Below, piece after piece: positions 13,742-19,552 of a stretch of 19,552 nt of DNA. Each line of letters begins with the position of its first letter. Position 1 is the stretch's first letter. This DNA comes from CAYZEZ01 sp964477295 (lineage in GTDB: Bacteria; Bacteroidota; Bacteroidia; Bacteroidales; SM23-62), in NCBI GenBank assembly GCA_964477295.1, contig CAYZEZ010000058.1, positions 1-19,552 of the forward strand, in the 5' to 3' direction. A program made the position numbers and the translations under genes. The notes below the pieces were generated by a model, which worked only from the letters and a program-made list of their open reading frames with translations, did not search any database and was not told the origin of the DNA.

Positions 13742-15706
13742 ATGAGACACATTAAATTTTTCATTGTTCTGTTCTTATCTTTCCTGTTTCTGCAGGCTAA
13801 CGCAGATGTGAAATTACCCCACATTATAAGCAGTAACATGGTACTGCAAAGAAACACAGAATTCAAGATTTGGGGCTGGGCGGATAAATCCGAAAAAGTC
13901 ACGATAACATTCAACGGTATAACCAGATCTGCTAAAACGGGGAAAGATATGAAATGGATGGTAACCTTTCCATCATTTAAAGCCGGTGGTCCCTACACCA
14001 TGACAATAAAGGGTAAAAATACCATTACGCTCGAAAATATTCTGATGGGGGATGTTTGGGTTTGTTCCGGTCAGTCAAACATGGAATTTGCGGTTGGCAG
14101 GTCGAATAATTCCGCAGAGGAAATTGTCAATGCAACCTATCCTGAAATAAGGTTGTTCCATGCACCTCATAATGTTCAATTTGAACCGGTAGACCATGTT
14201 AATAATGGAACCTGGGAAGAATGCAGTCCTGAAACCATTAGCAATTTTACTGCTGTTGGCTACTTTTTTGGCCGTCATTTGAATGAAAACCTGGATATTC
14301 CTGTTGGATTGTTGGAGACTGCATGGGGAGGGACCATTGTAGAAACTTGGATCAGTGGAGAGTCGGTTGGTCAACTTCCGGAATTTAAAGACCGGGTTGA
14401 GAATCTCCAAACCTATGATCCTAAGGAAGAAATTGCCATGCGAAAAGCAAAGATGGATGAACTGCTTAATTCATTTGGTGCCAAAGATAAAGGTATTGTA
14501 GACGGGAAACCCGTATGGGCAGATCCCGGCTTGGATGTTAGCAACTGGAAAGAGATGGAACTTCCGCAGCTTTGGGAAAGTGCCGGGCTGGACGGATTGG
14601 ACGGCGTTGTTTGGTTCAGGAAGGAATTCTACCTGGATAAAAAAGTTGCGGCTAACGGCATTACACTGGAATTGGGGCCAATCGACGACAGTGATATTAC
14701 CTGGGTAAATGGGAAAAAAGCAGGTGAAATGAAGAATCAATACAATGTGCCACGGGTGTACAAGGTGCCTCCTGAATTACTGCAAGAGGGAACGAATGTC
14801 GTGACGGTGCGGGTGGAGGATACCGGAGGTGGTGGCGGGTTATATGGTAAGCCCGAAGATATGAAGGTCTCATCCGGGAGTTATGTGCAAACGCTTGCAG
14901 GAAAATGGTTATTCAGGATCAGCCGGGAGGAAGTAACCGTTCAGGAAGGGAATTATATTGGTCCGAATAGTAATCCAACATTGCTCTACAATGGTATGAT
15001 TCATCCTTTTCTGAATTACTCTGTCAAAGGCGCCATATGGTACCAGGGAGAATCCAATGCCGGGAGAGCTTATCAATACCGGACATTATTCCCGATGCTG
15101 ATAAATGACTGGAGAAAAAACTGGAGCAATCCTGATATGCCCTTTTTCTTTGTTCAACTGGCCAATTTCATGCAACCAGTCGATGAGCCCGGTGAAAGCG
15201 AGTGGGCCGAGTTGCGTGAGGCACAAACCATGGCGCTTGAATTATCAAACACCGGAATGGCTGTGATCATTGATATAGGTGAAGCCGATGATATACATCC
15301 GACTAATAAACAGGATGTTGGCATGAGATTGGGATTAGCTGCCCGGGCTGTAACCTATGGCGAAGATATTGTCTATTCCGGACCTATCTATAAATCGATG
15401 GCTATCACCGGCGAAAAAGCTGTCATTGAATTTGATCATATTGGAGGTGGATTAAAAATACATGATCGCTATGGTTATTTAAAGGGATTTACAATTGCCG
15501 GGGCCGACAGGAAATTTTACTGGGCCAAAGCATATGTTGAAAATAATAAAGTGGTTGTATTCAGTGATAAGGTTGGTAAACCTTTTGCAGTAAGATACGG
15601 TTGGGCGAACAATCCCGATGATGTGAACCTGTATAATGTGGAAGGATTACCTGCTTCTCCATTCAGAACCGACGACTGGCCGGGTATTACGGTCGGGAAA
15701 AAATAA
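13742..15706 (+). CDS. Secreted SASA-family carbohydrate acetylesterase (sialate O-acetylesterase-like)
   Basis: A 654-aa exported esterase. Residues 1-21 form a signal peptide (basic MRHIK, hydrophobic FFIVLFLSFLFL, ANA cleavage region), without a lipobox Cys. A beta-sandwich segment follows (VLQRNTEFKIWGWA), then the SGNH-type nucleophile block CSGQSNMEF with Ser112. An inserted galactose-binding-like domain spans about 265-375 (WFRKEFYLDK, WVNGKKAGEM, GTNVVTVRVED). The catalytic core resumes with WYQGESNAGRAYQYR (433-447) and ADDIHPTNK, where Asp516 and His519 complete the likely triad. In Bacteroidota such enzymes remove acetyl groups from diverse glycans; in this setting acetylated pectin is more plausible than sialic acid. 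It lies 91 bp after the URO-D-like gene and ends at a strong terminator. Confidence 0.88.
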   Translation: MRHIKFFIVLFLSFLFLQANADVKLPHIISSNMVLQRNTEFKIWGWADKSEKVTITFNGITRSAKTGKDMKWMVTFPSFKAGGPYTMTIKGKNTITLENILMGDVWVCSGQSNMEFAVGRSNNSAEEIVNATYPEIRLFHAPHNVQFEPVDHVNNGTWEECSPETISNFTAVGYFFGRHLNENLDIPVGLLETAWGGTIVETWISGESVGQLPEFKDRVENLQTYDPKEEIAMRKAKMDELLNSFGAKDKGIVDGKPVWADPGLDVSNWKEMELPQLWESAGLDGLDGVVWFRKEFYLDKKVAANGITLELGPIDDSDITWVNGKKAGEMKNQYNVPRVYKVPPELLQEGTNVVTVRVEDTGGGGGLYGKPEDMKVSSGSYVQTLAGKWLFRISREEVTVQEGNYIGPNSNPTLLYNGMIHPFLNYSVKGAIWYQGESNAGRAYQYRTLFPMLINDWRKNWSNPDMPFFFVQLANFMQPVDEPGESEWAELREAQTMALELSNTGMAVIIDIGEADDIHPTNKQDVGMRLGLAARAVTYGEDIVYSGPIYKSMAITGEKAVIEFDHIGGGLKIHDRYGYLKGFTIAGADRKFYWAKAYVENNKVVVFSDKVGKPFAVRYGWANNPDDVNLYNVEGLPASPFRTDDWPGITVGKK

Positions 15707-15717
15707 ATCCCGAAGCA

Positions 15718-15736
15718 AGCCTGCCGTACAGGCAGG
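15718..15736. repeat. Short inverted repeat CCTGCC-N5-GGCAGG
   Basis: After the esterase stop codon, CCTGCC and GGCAGG face each other around GTACA, in the context AGCCTGCCGTACAGGCAGGT. It precedes the terminator, lacks a T-tract of its own, and resembles the CCTGCC-rich palindromes dispersed in many Bacteroidota genomes. It may be a REP-like element. Confidence 0.4.
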
Positions 15737-15754
15737 TAAATTAGGGATGACAAT

Positions 15755-15788
15755 AAAAAAAAGGCCGGAAATTTCGGCCTTTTTTTTT
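15755..15788. terminator. Strong intrinsic terminator, probably bidirectional
   Basis: A8-GGCCG (15755-15767), loop GAAATTT, then CGGCC (15775-15779) and nine T residues. The A and T tracts extend the stem and give a U-tract on either strand. It lies between the convergent 3' ends of the esterase gene (+) and the 99-aa gene (-), 48 bp and 14 bp away respectively, and could end transcription from both sides. Confidence 0.9.
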
Positions 15789-15801
15789 GCAGTATATTTT
15801 A

Positions 15802-16101
15802 TTATCCGTTGAATCCGCCAATCCGCGTGTAACTCTCCTGTGTCCTGATATAAAAAGCCTTGTATTTCAGGTAGTGATTACCTTTTACATATTCCCAATG
15901 GGTATTTTTTGCCTTATATATCTTACCAATGCATGCTTCAAAGATTAATGTCGGATAAATGCCAGTAGCCTTGCTTGCTTCCATAATAGAATTAAACCTT
16001 ACGCTTCTGTCAGCAAAATGTCCGATTACAGGTAAATGATATTTTCTCTGAGAGAACTTTTTCTTGATTGCCTCCTGGGCATCTTGATGACTGTATGCCA
16101 T
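15802..16101 (-). CDS. Small protein resembling a stand-alone NUMOD1-type DNA-binding module
   Basis: A 99-aa basic protein starting MAYSHQDAQEAIKKKF. Residues 25-70 read like a NUMOD1/homing-endonuclease-associated repeat: a short strand VIGHFAD, a polar turn, then FNSIMEASKATGIYPTLIFEA, a helix-turn-helix with the SI.EA..ATGI pattern, and an ending like THWEYVKG. NUMOD modules normally sit C-terminal to GIY-YIG or HNH nucleases and contact DNA; here no nuclease is fused or adjacent. It is probably a small DNA-binding or regulatory protein. ATG 16101 is the first Met in the frame. Upstream a minus-strand TAATTTTG (16153-16146) matches the -7 consensus, which supports expression. The gene is a single-gene unit with the terminator 14 bp after its stop. 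Domain recognition is by pattern only. Confidence 0.6.
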   Translation of the reverse strand: MAYSHQDAQEAIKKKFSQRKYHLPVIGHFADRSVRFNSIMEASKATGIYPTLIFEACIGKIYKAKNTHWEYVKGNHYLKYKAFYIRTQESYTRIGGFNG

Positions 16102-16145
16102 GATTATTTAGTTTGATACGAAAATAGCAAATTAACATACAAATT

Positions 16146-16153
16146 CAAAATTA
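16146..16153 (-). promoter_or_regulatory. Possible -7 element for the 99-aa gene
   Basis: On the minus strand the sequence reads TAATTTTG, a full match to TAnnTTTG, 45 bp upstream of the ATG at 16101. I could not find a well-spaced TTTG at -33, so the call rests on one box. The 171-bp region 16102-16272 is the divergent spacer to the isomerase gene and contains nothing else that I can support. Confidence 0.35.
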
Positions 16154-16272
16154 GCAACTTTCCCAGATAATATATTATCAACAATAACGAATTGTTATTT
16201 GTTATTATTTTAGAAGAAGTGTTATTTTTATTCGAATTCTGCTCACCACTCACATATACCAAATTAAAAGTT

Positions 16273-17280
16273 ATGGAAGACAGGAAAAAGGCTCACATTG
16301 ATCTGGTTTTCCAATCGCAAACCCTTCAAAGCACCATTAACGGGCGATTTAATTATGAACCCATTCTTTATCCTCATCCCGGGTCGGAGACTGAATCTGA
16401 TCCTTTTCCTTTCCTGGGAAAAATGCAGAAAGTGCCGCTATGGGTGAGTAGTATGACAGGTGGGACAAAGATGGGAAAAACCATCAATTCTAACCTGGCA
16501 AAGGTATGTCGGGAATTCGGCATTGGTATGGGCCTGGGATCATGCCGGGTGCTGCTCGATGACGATACCCATCTGGCAGACTTTGATGTTAGATACCTGA
16601 TCGGTGATGATCTGCCGTTTTATGCCAACCTGGGTATTGCACAGATAGAAAAAATGATTGCTGGTAAGGAACTGGATAAAATATCCATCTTAATCGATAA
16701 ACTTCAGGCCGATGGACTGATTATTCATGTGAATCCGATACAGGAGTGGTTCCAGCCTGAAGGAGACCGCTGGTCAAGTCCTCCCATTGATTCCATAAAA
16801 ACAATACTTGATCGTTTCGATTTTCCAATTGTGGTGAAGGAAGTGGGACAAGGGATGGGGCCTGCCAGTATTCGTGAATTGCTCATGCTTCCATTACAAG
16901 CAATTGAGTTTGCAGCATATGGCGGAACCAATTTCGCGAAGATGGAATTATTAAGGAACAATGAAAAGAAGCAGCACTTTTTTGAACCGTTTGCATATGT
17001 TGGCCATGATGCTGAAGAAATGACAGAATTTGTCAACCAGGTGGTAAAAGAGGAAAAAAATGTGGCCTGTAAAGAGATCATTATTTCAGGAGGTATTGTG
17101 TCGTTTCTGCACGGGTATTATCTGGTGAAGAAATGCGCCCTTCCGGCTGTCTACGGCCAGGCATCATCTTTTCTGAAATATGCCAAAGAAAGTTATGAAG
17201 AACTATATGAATATGTTGATTATCAGGTAAGGGGGCTTATAATGGCCTCAGTCTATCTATCCCTGAAAGAAAATGATTGA
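16273..17280 (+). CDS. fni: Type 2 isopentenyl-diphosphate delta-isomerase (FMN-dependent)
   Basis: Interconverts isopentenyl and dimethylallyl diphosphate, using reduced FMN as cofactor. The 335-aa protein has the IDI-2 blocks RKKAH (4-8, substrate phosphate binding), SSMTGGT (59-65), YANLG, the diagnostic HVNPIQEWFQPEGD with its Gln and Glu metal/catalytic residues, VVKEVGQGM, AYGGTNFAKME and SGGI. I use ATG 16273 because it gives the family's N-terminus directly; an in-frame TTG at 16192 would add 27 hydrophobic, unalike residues. It heads a same-strand block with a mevalonate-kinase-like gene and a prenyltransferase, so it probably belongs to a mevalonate-based isoprenoid pathway. Length is slightly below the usual ~350 aa without any missing motif. 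Confidence 0.93.
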   Translation: MEDRKKAHIDLVFQSQTLQSTINGRFNYEPILYPHPGSETESDPFPFLGKMQKVPLWVSSMTGGTKMGKTINSNLAKVCREFGIGMGLGSCRVLLDDDTHLADFDVRYLIGDDLPFYANLGIAQIEKMIAGKELDKISILIDKLQADGLIIHVNPIQEWFQPEGDRWSSPPIDSIKTILDRFDFPIVVKEVGQGMGPASIRELLMLPLQAIEFAAYGGTNFAKMELLRNNEKKQHFFEPFAYVGHDAEEMTEFVNQVVKEEKNVACKEIIISGGIVSFLHGYYLVKKCALPAVYGQASSFLKYAKESYEELYEYVDYQVRGLIMASVYLSLKEND

Positions 17281-17318
17281 GCAAGAAGGATGGTAATCTA
17301 CTTATAGGCCCAAATACT

Positions 17319-17349
17319 TTTGAAATGATTGGATGGATTCGTAATTTTC
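17319..17349 (+). promoter_or_regulatory. Candidate promoter of the GHMP kinase gene
   Basis: TTTG (17319-17322) and TAATTTTC (17342-17349) are separated by 19 bp, the normal Bacteroidota spacing, and the -7 box differs from TAnnTTTG only at the last base. Transcription would begin near 17356, about 30 nt before the ATG. It suggests that the kinase can be expressed independently of the isomerase gene. Confidence 0.4.
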
Positions 17350-17384
17350 GGGAAAAACAAGGAAAAAGCTTTGTTTCACTTTAG

Positions 17385-18332
17385 ATGCATCGTATGGATA
17401 AGCGATATTATGCCAAGATCCTTTTAATTGGGGAGTACTCGGTTGAATTGAATGGCCCGGCACTGACTATTCCCTTCAGGAAATTTTACGGATCTTTAAC
17501 AGCGACAGGAAAAGCGACTGAGGTGGATAGCCGCCAGTCACAGCTGGAACTGCACGATCTTGGCAATTACATACAACAGTGTATTTATGACGGATTGCTA
17601 ACTGAGAAATTCAATTATAACGGATTTGTCGAGGATCTGGATAACGGTATGATATTCCTTTCTGATATACCGCTTTCCTATGGCCTTGGAAGTTCAGGTG
17701 CCCTGACAGCTGCGGTTTATGAGAGTTATTGTGACCCGGTATTATCGCCAGGGCCGGATTTGGCACCATCCGATTGGAAAAAAATGAAATATACACTATC
17801 TGTTATAGAGTCGCATTTTCATGGCAAGAGCTCAGGGATTGATCCGATAAGTTGCCTGGCTAACAAACCATTAATGCTCAAATCGGATGAATCTTTGTCC
17901 TTCGCTGAAATACCTGAAACGGGACCTGGCCTTACCTATTTTTTATTAGATACAAAAAAAACCGCTAAAACGAGACCCCTCGTTAAATACTTCACCGAGA
18001 GAATGGAAGAACAGGAATTCCAGCGGATGTTTTTTAAAGAACTGATACCGGTTACTGATTGCATGATCAATAATATCCTGGCAGGGGTGCAATCCGCAGT
18101 ATTGGATTGTTTCAGGGAATTGTCAGCGATACAATTGCAATTTTTCTACCCGATGATACCGGATGGGTATGAGGGATTATGGGAGAAGGGACTGGATAAT
18201 GACCAGTTTTACTTAAAATTATGTGGCTCAGGGGGTGGAGGGTATTTATTGGGACTTACGACGAATTATGAGAAAGCCAGTCAGTTTTTTAATAAAAGTA
18301 ATGTAGAATTTATTCCCCTTGATTTTTCATAA
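17385..18332 (+). CDS. GHMP kinase, probable mevalonate kinase
   Basis: A 315-aa cytoplasmic GHMP-superfamily kinase, probably converting mevalonate to 5-phosphomevalonate. Motif 1 is YYAKILLIGEYSVELNG (8-24), as in mevalonate kinases. Motif 2, the phosphate loop, is PLSYGLGSSGAL (96-107). HGKSSGIDP (146-154) contains the likely catalytic Asp153, and motif 3 is KLCGSGGGG (278-286). The start could be ATG 17385 or ATG 17394 (MDKRYYAKI); both keep motif 1. The gene lies 104 bp after the type 2 isomerase and 58 bp before a UbiA prenyltransferase, which supports an isoprenoid role. Phosphomevalonate kinase or another GHMP sugar kinase is possible but less likely given the GEYSV block. Confidence 0.82.
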   Translation: MHRMDKRYYAKILLIGEYSVELNGPALTIPFRKFYGSLTATGKATEVDSRQSQLELHDLGNYIQQCIYDGLLTEKFNYNGFVEDLDNGMIFLSDIPLSYGLGSSGALTAAVYESYCDPVLSPGPDLAPSDWKKMKYTLSVIESHFHGKSSGIDPISCLANKPLMLKSDESLSFAEIPETGPGLTYFLLDTKKTAKTRPLVKYFTERMEEQEFQRMFFKELIPVTDCMINNILAGVQSAVLDCFRELSAIQLQFFYPMIPDGYEGLWEKGLDNDQFYLKLCGSGGGGYLLGLTTNYEKASQFFNKSNVEFIPLDFS

Positions 18333-18353
18333 CTATGGGATTAGTTTTTTTAT

Positions 18354-18361
18354 TATGTTTG
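18354..18361 (+). promoter_or_regulatory. Possible -7 element for the prenyltransferase gene
   Basis: TATGTTTG matches TAnnTTTG completely and lies 29 bp before the ATG at 18391. The -33 region is only T-rich (18323-18328) with suboptimal spacing, so this is a moderate candidate. Confidence 0.35.
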
Positions 18362-18390
18362 CGAATCTTAAACCACTTAACTGATTTAGA

Positions 18391-19332
18391 ATGGAAAATC
18401 CCGGGAAGTTCAAAGTGTGGATGACTCAAATAAGGGCTAATTTTCTTGTACTCGCTGTATTTTTAGTTGTCATAGGGTTAGCCTTTGCGCTTAAATATCC
18501 ATCGGCCAATGGATCTAGTTTTAGTGGTTTTCATGCTGTTTTGCTGATCATTGGGGTGGTACTGTCACACATTTCTGTTAACCTGTTTAATGAATATTCT
18601 GATTTCAAATCAAAAATTGATTTCAGCACTCCAAAAACCCCTTTTAGCGGCGGCAGTTCCATGCTGATCAAAGGTCTGACACAACCCAGGAAAGTCTTTA
18701 TCGTTGGGGTGACAACACTGCTTATAGCTTTGGCGATTGGTATTTATTTTACCCTGGTATCACATTGGATTGTTATTGTTATATCGCTTTTCGGAGCTTT
18801 TTCAGTATTGTTCTATACCAATTTTCTGACAAAATATACGCTTGGTGAACTATTTGCAGGCCTGTCGCTGGGCAGCCTGGTTGTATTAGGTGCCTACATT
18901 TCTATGACTGCAAGTCCCGGAATGCCACTCTCCCAATTATTTCCCGCTGAAGTAATATGGATAGCTATTCCACCGGGTATACTGACCTCATTATTGTTGC
19001 TAATTAACCAGTTTCCAGATTTTGAAGCCGACAAACAGGGTGGAAGGAATCATCTGGTCATCCGGTTTGGGTGGAAGGCTGCATCCTATATTTATACGAT
19101 GGGGATGTTTGCAAGTTTTGGGATCATTGTATTGATGCCCATTATCGGGGTATCATCCTATTGGATTTACCTTGCTCTTTTACCCGGCCCCCTGGCTATC
19201 AAGGCATGCATAACAGCTATTAAACATGGAGATGACCTGAAACGGATAATTCCGGCTTTGGGAAATAATGTCCTGACTGTACTTGGAGTAGACCTTTTGT
19301 TGGCAATCGCCGTTTTAATTGAAGTTATTTAG
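18391..19332 (+). CDS. UbiA-family membrane prenyltransferase (MenA-like)
   Basis: A 313-aa integral membrane protein with roughly eight or nine hydrophobic segments (first at about 17-35). The first aspartate motif is NLFNEYSDFKSKID (64-77; Asn67, Asp71, Asp77), which binds the Mg-diphosphate of the prenyl donor. The second is DFEADKQGGR (210-219). The block TPFSGGSSMLIKG (82-94) after motif 1 matches MenA-like members that act on 1,4-dihydroxy-2-naphthoate or other quinone/lipid acceptors, rather than protoheme farnesyltransferase. It follows the mevalonate-kinase-like gene, so it draws on the same isoprenoid pool. No other men genes are visible, so the acceptor is undecided. Its stop overlaps the stop of the convergent histidine kinase gene by 4 bp (19329-19332). 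Confidence 0.85.
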   Translation: MENPGKFKVWMTQIRANFLVLAVFLVVIGLAFALKYPSANGSSFSGFHAVLLIIGVVLSHISVNLFNEYSDFKSKIDFSTPKTPFSGGSSMLIKGLTQPRKVFIVGVTTLLIALAIGIYFTLVSHWIVIVISLFGAFSVLFYTNFLTKYTLGELFAGLSLGSLVVLGAYISMTASPGMPLSQLFPAEVIWIAIPPGILTSLLLLINQFPDFEADKQGGRNHLVIRFGWKAASYIYTMGMFASFGIIVLMPIIGVSSYWIYLALLPGPLAIKACITAIKHGDDLKRIIPALGNNVLTVLGVDLLLAIAVLIEVI

Positions 19333-19552
19333 GTAGACTTTGCAAAGGATACAATAAAAATGGCGCCTGCTCCGGGTGTGCTTTCACACCAGACCCTGCC
19401 ACCCATAATATCGACGTATTTTTTAACGATTGACAGACCCAGCCCGGTGGATTTCTCACCTGCAGATGGCCTGGCACTTAATCGCTGAAATTTCCTGAAT
19501 ATAAGTTTTTTGTCTTCATCGGTCAGTCCCGGACCTTCATCCTTGAAATTAA
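19329..19552 (-). CDS. Sensor histidine kinase, C-terminal end only
   Basis: The minus strand from the right edge encodes 73 codons and a TAA at 19331-19329. The residues include KDEGPGLTDEDK (G1/N-type ATP-binding box), FRKFQRLSARPSAGEKS, STGLGLSIVKKYVDIMGG (G2 box GLGLSIV) and WCESTPGAGAIFIVSF, the typical end of the HATPase_c domain of two-component sensor kinases. The end AIFIVSFAKST directly precedes the stop, so no receiver domain follows. The sensor, HisKA and most of the ATPase domain lie beyond the window, so the signal sensed is unknown. Confidence 0.9.
   Translation of the reverse strand, partial: NFKDEGPGLTDEDKKLIFRKFQRLSARPSAGEKSTGLGLSIVKKYVDIMGGRVWCESTPGAGAIFIVSFAKST

Noticed and set aside
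16192..16272. TTG start with a 27-residue hydrophobic extension of the isomerase
   Set aside because: The extension does not resemble IDI-2 enzymes, which are cytosolic, and ATG 16273 starts at the family's own RKxxH region.

Overview
The window reads as a chromosomal segment of a Bacteroidota bacterium, probably Bacteroidales-like. The evidence is the gene families present (UxaE tagaturonate epimerase, DUF4861, SASA esterase), several upstream regions with the Bacteroidota -7 element TAnnTTTG, and the general lack of strong Shine-Dalgarno sequences. The assignment is an inference. I saw no tRNA, rRNA, CRISPR array, transposase or SusC/SusD gene.

Region A (1-13650) is a uronate (pectin) catabolic cluster. 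A truncated DUF4861 protein at the left edge converges on a minus-strand pair, uxaE-uxaC. A LacI-type regulator is divergent from that pair across a 312-bp control region holding a perfect 18-bp palindrome with a central CG and two spaced palindromes of another type. Plus-strand genes follow: an SDR mannonate oxidoreductase (UxuB type), a LarA/DUF2088 nickel-pincer-type epimerase, PdxB (4-phosphoerythronate dehydrogenase), Gnd (6-phosphogluconate dehydrogenase), two PfkB-family sugar-acid kinases and a URO-D-superfamily protein. The usual next enzymes, mannonate dehydratase (UxuA) and KDPG aldolase, are absent from the window. The set suggests a different route: galacturonate > tagaturonate (UxaC) > fructuronate (UxaE) > mannonate (SDR) > gluconate (LarA-like 2-epimerase) > 6-phosphogluconate (PfkB kinase) > ribulose 5-phosphate + CO2 (Gnd). 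Net pyridine-nucleotide use would be zero, or NADH would be exchanged for NADPH. PdxB may also remove 4-phosphoerythronate, a known strong inhibitor of Gnd.

Region B (13742-15788) is a secreted SASA-family acetylesterase, ending at a strong, probably bidirectional terminator.

Region C (15802-16101, minus) is a 99-aa protein resembling a stand-alone NUMOD1-type DNA-binding module.

Region D (16273-19332) is an isoprenoid block: type 2 isopentenyl-diphosphate isomerase, a mevalonate-kinase-like GHMP kinase and a UbiA-family prenyltransferase. It overlaps tail-to-tail by 4 bp with the 3' end of a minus-strand sensor histidine kinase cut by the right edge.

Several spacers in region A contain short related words and palindromes that look like degenerate dispersed repeats.
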